In this document: in pieces, positions 53,601 to 59,600 of the stretch | Layout: the number at the start of each line of letters is the position of its first letter | Position numbering within the stretch: position 1 is the first letter of the stretch | Origin: Owenia fusiformis | Taxonomy: Eukaryota; Annelida; Polychaeta; Sabellida; Oweniidae | Length of the DNA: 64,000 bases | Direction: 5' to 3' | Assembly (NCBI GenBank): GCA_903813345.2 | Contig: CAIIXF020000011.1 | Location: forward strand, 30,060,166 to 30,124,165 | Notes under the pieces: generated by a model | What the model was told of the DNA's origin: nothing | Seen by the model: only the letters and a program-made list of their open reading frames with translations | Database searches by the model: none | Made by a program: the position numbers and the translations under genes

Positions 53601-56600
53601 ATACCCTTATCCTTCCCCTGTCATTACACTTGACAACAATGTCTATAGTTCAGTCATAAGTAAAACAAACCTATTCCATCACAATTTTGCTTGACACATT
53701 GAAGAAGAAGACGAAGAAGAAGAAGAAACAATCCTTTTTTCAAAGAGAAAGTTGGAGGTATTAGGTCTCACACAAATCAGTTTCATATGAAACGGGACAG
53801 TTTAAATCCAGTCTCAAAGTTTATGATAGGGAGTCAATCAAAAATTGAAGATACACTATAAGTAAAAAGGCATGGCTCATCAACAAAAGTGCCATTTTGG
53901 TACAATTTATGGTGTAGAGACAACATATTTAAAACATTTGTCTTTCTATTGATAATTTTATTTTTTTATCCATCATAATAATTTAGCAATTTTGCAGTAA
54001 AGAACAACCAGGAATCCGAACAAACCCACAGTATTTTAAATAATGGTCTCATATAAAAAGAAATGGCCTGTCTTAGAGGTCATGTTTTGGAATTGAGGTC
54101 AGTCTCTAGAGATTAATACCAAGCAATCTAGGTCAACTTTTCAAAACTAGGTCAACTTTTCTAAGTTTGGTCAATTTCAAGAAATCTGAGTCAGCTTTTT
54201 AAAGCTTTGTCTACTTGGTGGAAGTCATATCAAGAAATATTGGTCTCTTTATAGTCTTGTCAATGAAGTAAGGTTAACGTTTATAGCTTGCTACCTGGGA
54301 CTTTCAATTGAGCTTGGTTGGCTGGTTTCTGAATCTAAAGTTATCAAGTTATTTTTTTTATGATATGACGCATAAGTGTATGGTAGATTAGGTTTTAATT
54401 AGGTTTTAATTGCATCATTGTTATTCTAATAACAGTTATATCAAATCATAGTTTGCAAATATTCTCGGATTATCAATTTTTATAAGTCAGACAAACAACT
54501 TTTTAATTGCAAATAATGTAAAATATGTTTTTCATAATTGTGAGCTTATCTATTCGCTATGCATCATTGATGATTAAATGCAGTTTTTATGAAAAAGATA
54601 GGAAGTTAAGCACAATTGATGGTCGTAATAACTTTCCAATTCAGGTACAAATACTTCTATTGTCTTTTATCAAATTTTAATGAATTATTGATAATTCTTT
54701 ACAAAAGCATCTATCAAATTATTTCATAAAATCATTTGAATAAGTTCATCCTTATTGAAGTACAGTCATCATTAGCATTGTTATGTGTGCCATACAAAAA
54801 ACATTTTTATGTCAAGACAACTGTTGTTGGGTCATGAAGTAACTACATTGAATTGATCTTTAAAACACTCTCATTTAGCAGCAGGTAAATTGAATAAAAA
54901 CTAAATGAAAAATTTAAATTATCGGAAATTATAATTTTAACATTAAAACAGTTGCAAAATTACTCGAAACAATAAAGAATTGGTGAAAATTGCCTGCTGG
55001 TACAGGTAATGTCACTGATTCTAGACAAATACTTATGACTTGTTGGCATTGAGATCCTATGGTGCCACAGTCACACTGTTGTCATCTTGTTGGTTTTTTC
55101 ATTGCACTTAATAGCTAGTCTCAGCTACTCTCACCTTTAATAAGTTTCTATGTACATATATGTATATAAATGGTAATTTATGGGGTTTAGTTAATGGTAA
55201 TTTATTCCATGATTTAATACAGTTGATTTTATTTCATTTGTTTGGAAATATTTCTTTACTCATGACAACTCAAGGATATCAAACAAGGATATTATAAGAT
55301 GTCATTCTATAATTTTAAATCAATCTATGAAAGTTTTCACACTCGTGCATTGTTGTTTTCTTCATAGGGAGCATGTGTGCTGGGAATCCACTCTCCCGCT
55401 GTTACAATAAAGAATATAGAGAATGCCATAATAGACCATGCCTGGGATATGGGCTGGATGAAACCCCACCCTCCTCCACAAAGGACGGGGAAACGTATTG
55501 CAGTCATTGGCTCCGGACCCTCGGGGCTGGCATGTGCAGCACAGCTAAACAAGGTAGTTTTCAAGATGCAGATTTCTGATTTTTTTAGAATCACATTTTT
55601 AAAGATTTGAACGAGTGAAATACGACAATGGCAATATGAATGGTTGGCGGATTTACCGTTTTCATAAAAATTTTACATTTTTATAAAAATTTTGTCCATA
55701 TGGTCTGATGTCATAGAAATTATATTAGATATGGTCAGGAGACAAAATGGCATGAAATTCATTGCTTTTTCTCTGCAAATACATTTTACATTTTTACCAC
55801 ATAAGTTTTATAGCTACAGCATTCTCTGGTTGAAAAAAACAACTTCCGGTCAATAAATTCTATTTTAAAAACTTTAAAATACATGCCTTCTTCCATGAAC
55901 TTGACAATTTTAAGTGTCAAGATTACAAATAAGATATATCTAAGGAGTTCTGAATGTAATATTATCATTTGTTTGTTCGAGTTTATGGATTTAAATACAA
56001 ATTTATAAATGAAAACGATCTACAATAATCTAAAAAGCCATCAATATGCTTCATTTATTGGCTAAAAACAGTGTAAATTGCAGACAAATCACACATGTTT
56101 TTATATTTAGAAGTCAGCCATTTTAAAAAAGTACACTGGACGAAAACCAATGATCATTTTCTCGGGGAATTACTTCAATAATGAACCATTTGAAGGAATG
56201 GCTAGTTTAACAATTTATATGCAATCCTTTATATTAGGAAATAAATTTGATTAATGTTCTCTGTCATAGGAATTGAATGAATTCAATGAATAGTCTAGAT
56301 GCGATTTTTCAAATTGATTTTTGGATGTAAATTTTGGTCAGCTTAATCACAAAAGACCTTACTAAGCTCTGAATAAGTAAGATTTTCAAGGTCAAAGATC
56401 ATCAAACTAGGTCACACAACTGTGCTATCTAAGTTTCTCAAAGTTCGAGACTACAAATCCAAATCAATATTTTTGTTTAAAAGTCCGGATATACATTCCT
56501 CTGAAGGTTCCAAACTGTGTGAGCACAGGACCGTGGGACCTTTTTTTAAAGAACTGCTATGAATAATGTATACACCCGACTTTCTGTGACCTGACCTGAA

Positions 56601-59600
56601 CCCGATCCGAGTCGTTCAACTTTGACCCGTCCCACTGCACATTTATTCATTCAGACTGAGACTTTCTATTTCATTTTTTTGCTGGAGAAAATTTTTAGAA
56701 CTCGTCAGCTGTTTGTGTTATCTTCTTACCTGGGATGCTATTAGATTTATCATCGATAACTATAAAACTCCATTAGCAGGAAAATAAAGGGCCACACCTG
56801 TTTCTACCATAGATAGATAGATAGATAGCTAGATGAATAAATTAGTGCCATTCATGATATCTTTCAGAGGATCATGCCATACATTTTTGATTTATTTATG
56901 TAATAACCCTTTATGATTATTACCTTGTTATATACATGTAAAAGGAGTCCACATTCATGTATCTAGGTCACCTTGTGATGTTACATGCGTATGAAGGAAT
57001 TCTAAAAGCATCTTAAATTCCATTCACATACTGATATTATGTTACATCGGGATGGCTACATATTAAGATCATGTCATGTTTCTGCCCAGTTGTTTTCAGC
57101 CCAGCTTGCATAATTGTGTAGAGCGTATTGTAGCACTTTTGGTGTGCAAATTAAATATAATCTGCTATCTTTTCAACTGTGATTTTCCAGGCTGGCCATT
57201 GGGTGACCGTCTATGAGAGAAATGACAACATAGGAGGACTACTCAGATATGGCATTCCAACAATGAAACTAGGCAAAGATGTAAGTTGGGCAAATAAGTA
57301 ACTAAAGGGAGGAAAATCCTCTCCAAATTATATTGACATTACATGTATATCCAAAAGAATTAAAGTTTAAAAGATAATTACACCAGGGTAGGAAGTTATT
57401 CACATCTCACTTTCATCGTTTATTAATATTCAATCTATTTTACATGTCACCACCTAAAGTGTTGACATATTGTTATAGTTTCCAAAATTTTTGTGGATGG
57501 TGGTTGGAGGTTTGTGTTTGATGTTCTGCTGTCAGTGTCTAACAAATGGCAGGTAGTGACATTTTGCATGTTAATGCCTTGTCATAATCATAGGTGGTCC
57601 AAAGACGGGTTGACCTGATGGCAGCTGAGGGGATTGAATTCAAGACTAATGTGGATGTAGGGAAGGACATTAAGGCCAAAGACCTGGTGAATAACAATGA
57701 TGCAGTTTGTCTGTGTATGGGAGCAACTTGGCCAAGGGATCTCCCTATACCTGGTATGTTATAATATACACTTTACTTAACACACACATACAATTTATCA
57801 CCCTGCTCTGAAAAAAATTGTAATCTTTGATCAAGGTTTTTATCAGTGCAGTTTATTCATTGATTTTCATAATTTCCTCTTGCAGGGTGCAAAGAGCATC
57901 ACATCATTTGAGATTCTCTCAAACCCCTGCCTAACTTAGTTAATAAATCAATGCAGTTTCTTGTTTCAGTGCAGTTTGTTGAAACAATGCATTCACTACA
58001 GGCCCGTAGCCAGCTTTTGCCAAGTGGGGTTCCCTTTTCAGAAAAATTCACTTTGACAAATTTGGCCCAAAATCACATGAAAAAATGCTCAGAATCGTGA
58101 AAAACTGCATGATTTTGAAAGAAATTTACCCAAACCCATTGATCCCCTTGGCTATGGGCCAGTACTTGTATCTTTGATATGTAAATAAGGTTATAACAGA
58201 ATAGATATCAAGGGGATTAAAAATAAGTTAATAATATGCAATGTTCTTGTCAGATTTGTTGAACTCATGTCAGAAAATCCAAATTCAAACTTTGGTTTTT
58301 GCAGGACGCAACTTGAAGAATATCCACTTCGCAATGAGCTTCCTAACAAACTGGCAAAAGAAACATGCTGGGAACGAGGGAATTGACTATTTGAAGACAC
58401 ACGCTAAAGATAAGGATGTTGTGATCATAGGTGGAGGCGATACTGGCTGTGATTGCATAGCAACGTCATTAAGACAAGTAAGGATTCTTCACTCTTTACT
58501 GGGGTCTATTGTCTGTGGGTAATGAGTTTTAGTTTTTTCATTAAGAATACATGTAGATACATGCACATGTACATAGCACTGTACTATGGTCTTGAATAAA
58601 TGGAAACAATATGTACTGTTATTCTATTTTATTTGACGCTGTTTAATTTGACAGATGCACTGGATGAAAATTCTTCTCTGTTTTTTCTGAAAAATTTGGA
58701 AGACATGAATTGGCAAGTTTTTACAAATTGCCTTATTCGCCAAATTAATTTAATTTTAAAATAGATGACAAAAGTAGAGTAACAGAGGTGGCCATTAATT
58801 ATGGAATAGATTGGGTATTTATTGCAAAAATTAATCTTCATTTAAAACCCAAAATATTTCAAATAAGTATAGATGTAGTTATTGAGGGTGATACGAATAA
58901 AAGGTTTGGTAAAAATTCTCTCTTTGACCAGACAGCACACGATTAATGTTCATTAATGTTGACAATTTGCTCTTGCAGGGTGCAAAGAGCATCACATCAT
59001 TTGAGATTCTCTCCAAGCCCCCTCCCAACCGAGTTGCAGGCAACCCCTGGCCTACTTGGCCCAAGATCTGGAGAGTAGATTATGGACATGAGGAGGTCAA
59101 GGTCAAGTGGGGTCGTGACCCACGACACTTTGATATCATGAGCAAGGTAAGTGACATGTGCCTATAGTTTCATTCACATTATAATTAAGTTAACATCTCT
59201 TTGGCCAATAATCATATCTCATTTTAAACATGTCCAATTATTATGTAATCTAATATGTTATTCTTAAAGTGCTAATTGTGCTTCAATTTAAGAATTTTCA
59301 TGTATAATTGTTGGTCTGGTACGTAAACATTCCACGAGTATGGAACAAATGAGCTGAGATTTGTTGCCATTATGTTTAAATCCATTGACATGTTCCCTTG
59401 CAGCAAGTAACAATAGCAACCACTGATCTCTCCAGTGTTTAGCTTTACAGGGTGGTGCTAAATGCCAATTTTACCTATTTTGATCAAATTATCTCAATAT
59501 TTCAGCCTTTTCAGACTGGATGTTGATTTTCAAAAGCATGGGATGAGATTTTCACATTTTTAAAGTGTAGCAATAAACTTGGAAAATCACTGGTAGTCCA

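Larger units (their letters stand above)
33075..55367 (+). other. GOGAT intron 34 (22.3 kb) hosting two antisense genes
   Basis: Begins gtatga after CPAPCE and ends ttcatag before GACVLG, so the host reading frame is interrupted inside an iron-sulfur motif. It contains tandem VWA genes A and B on the other strand, two HINE-like elements near its start, and several inverted-repeat elements. The flanks 37700-39500 and 52800-55300 show no further gene. Confidence 0.93.
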
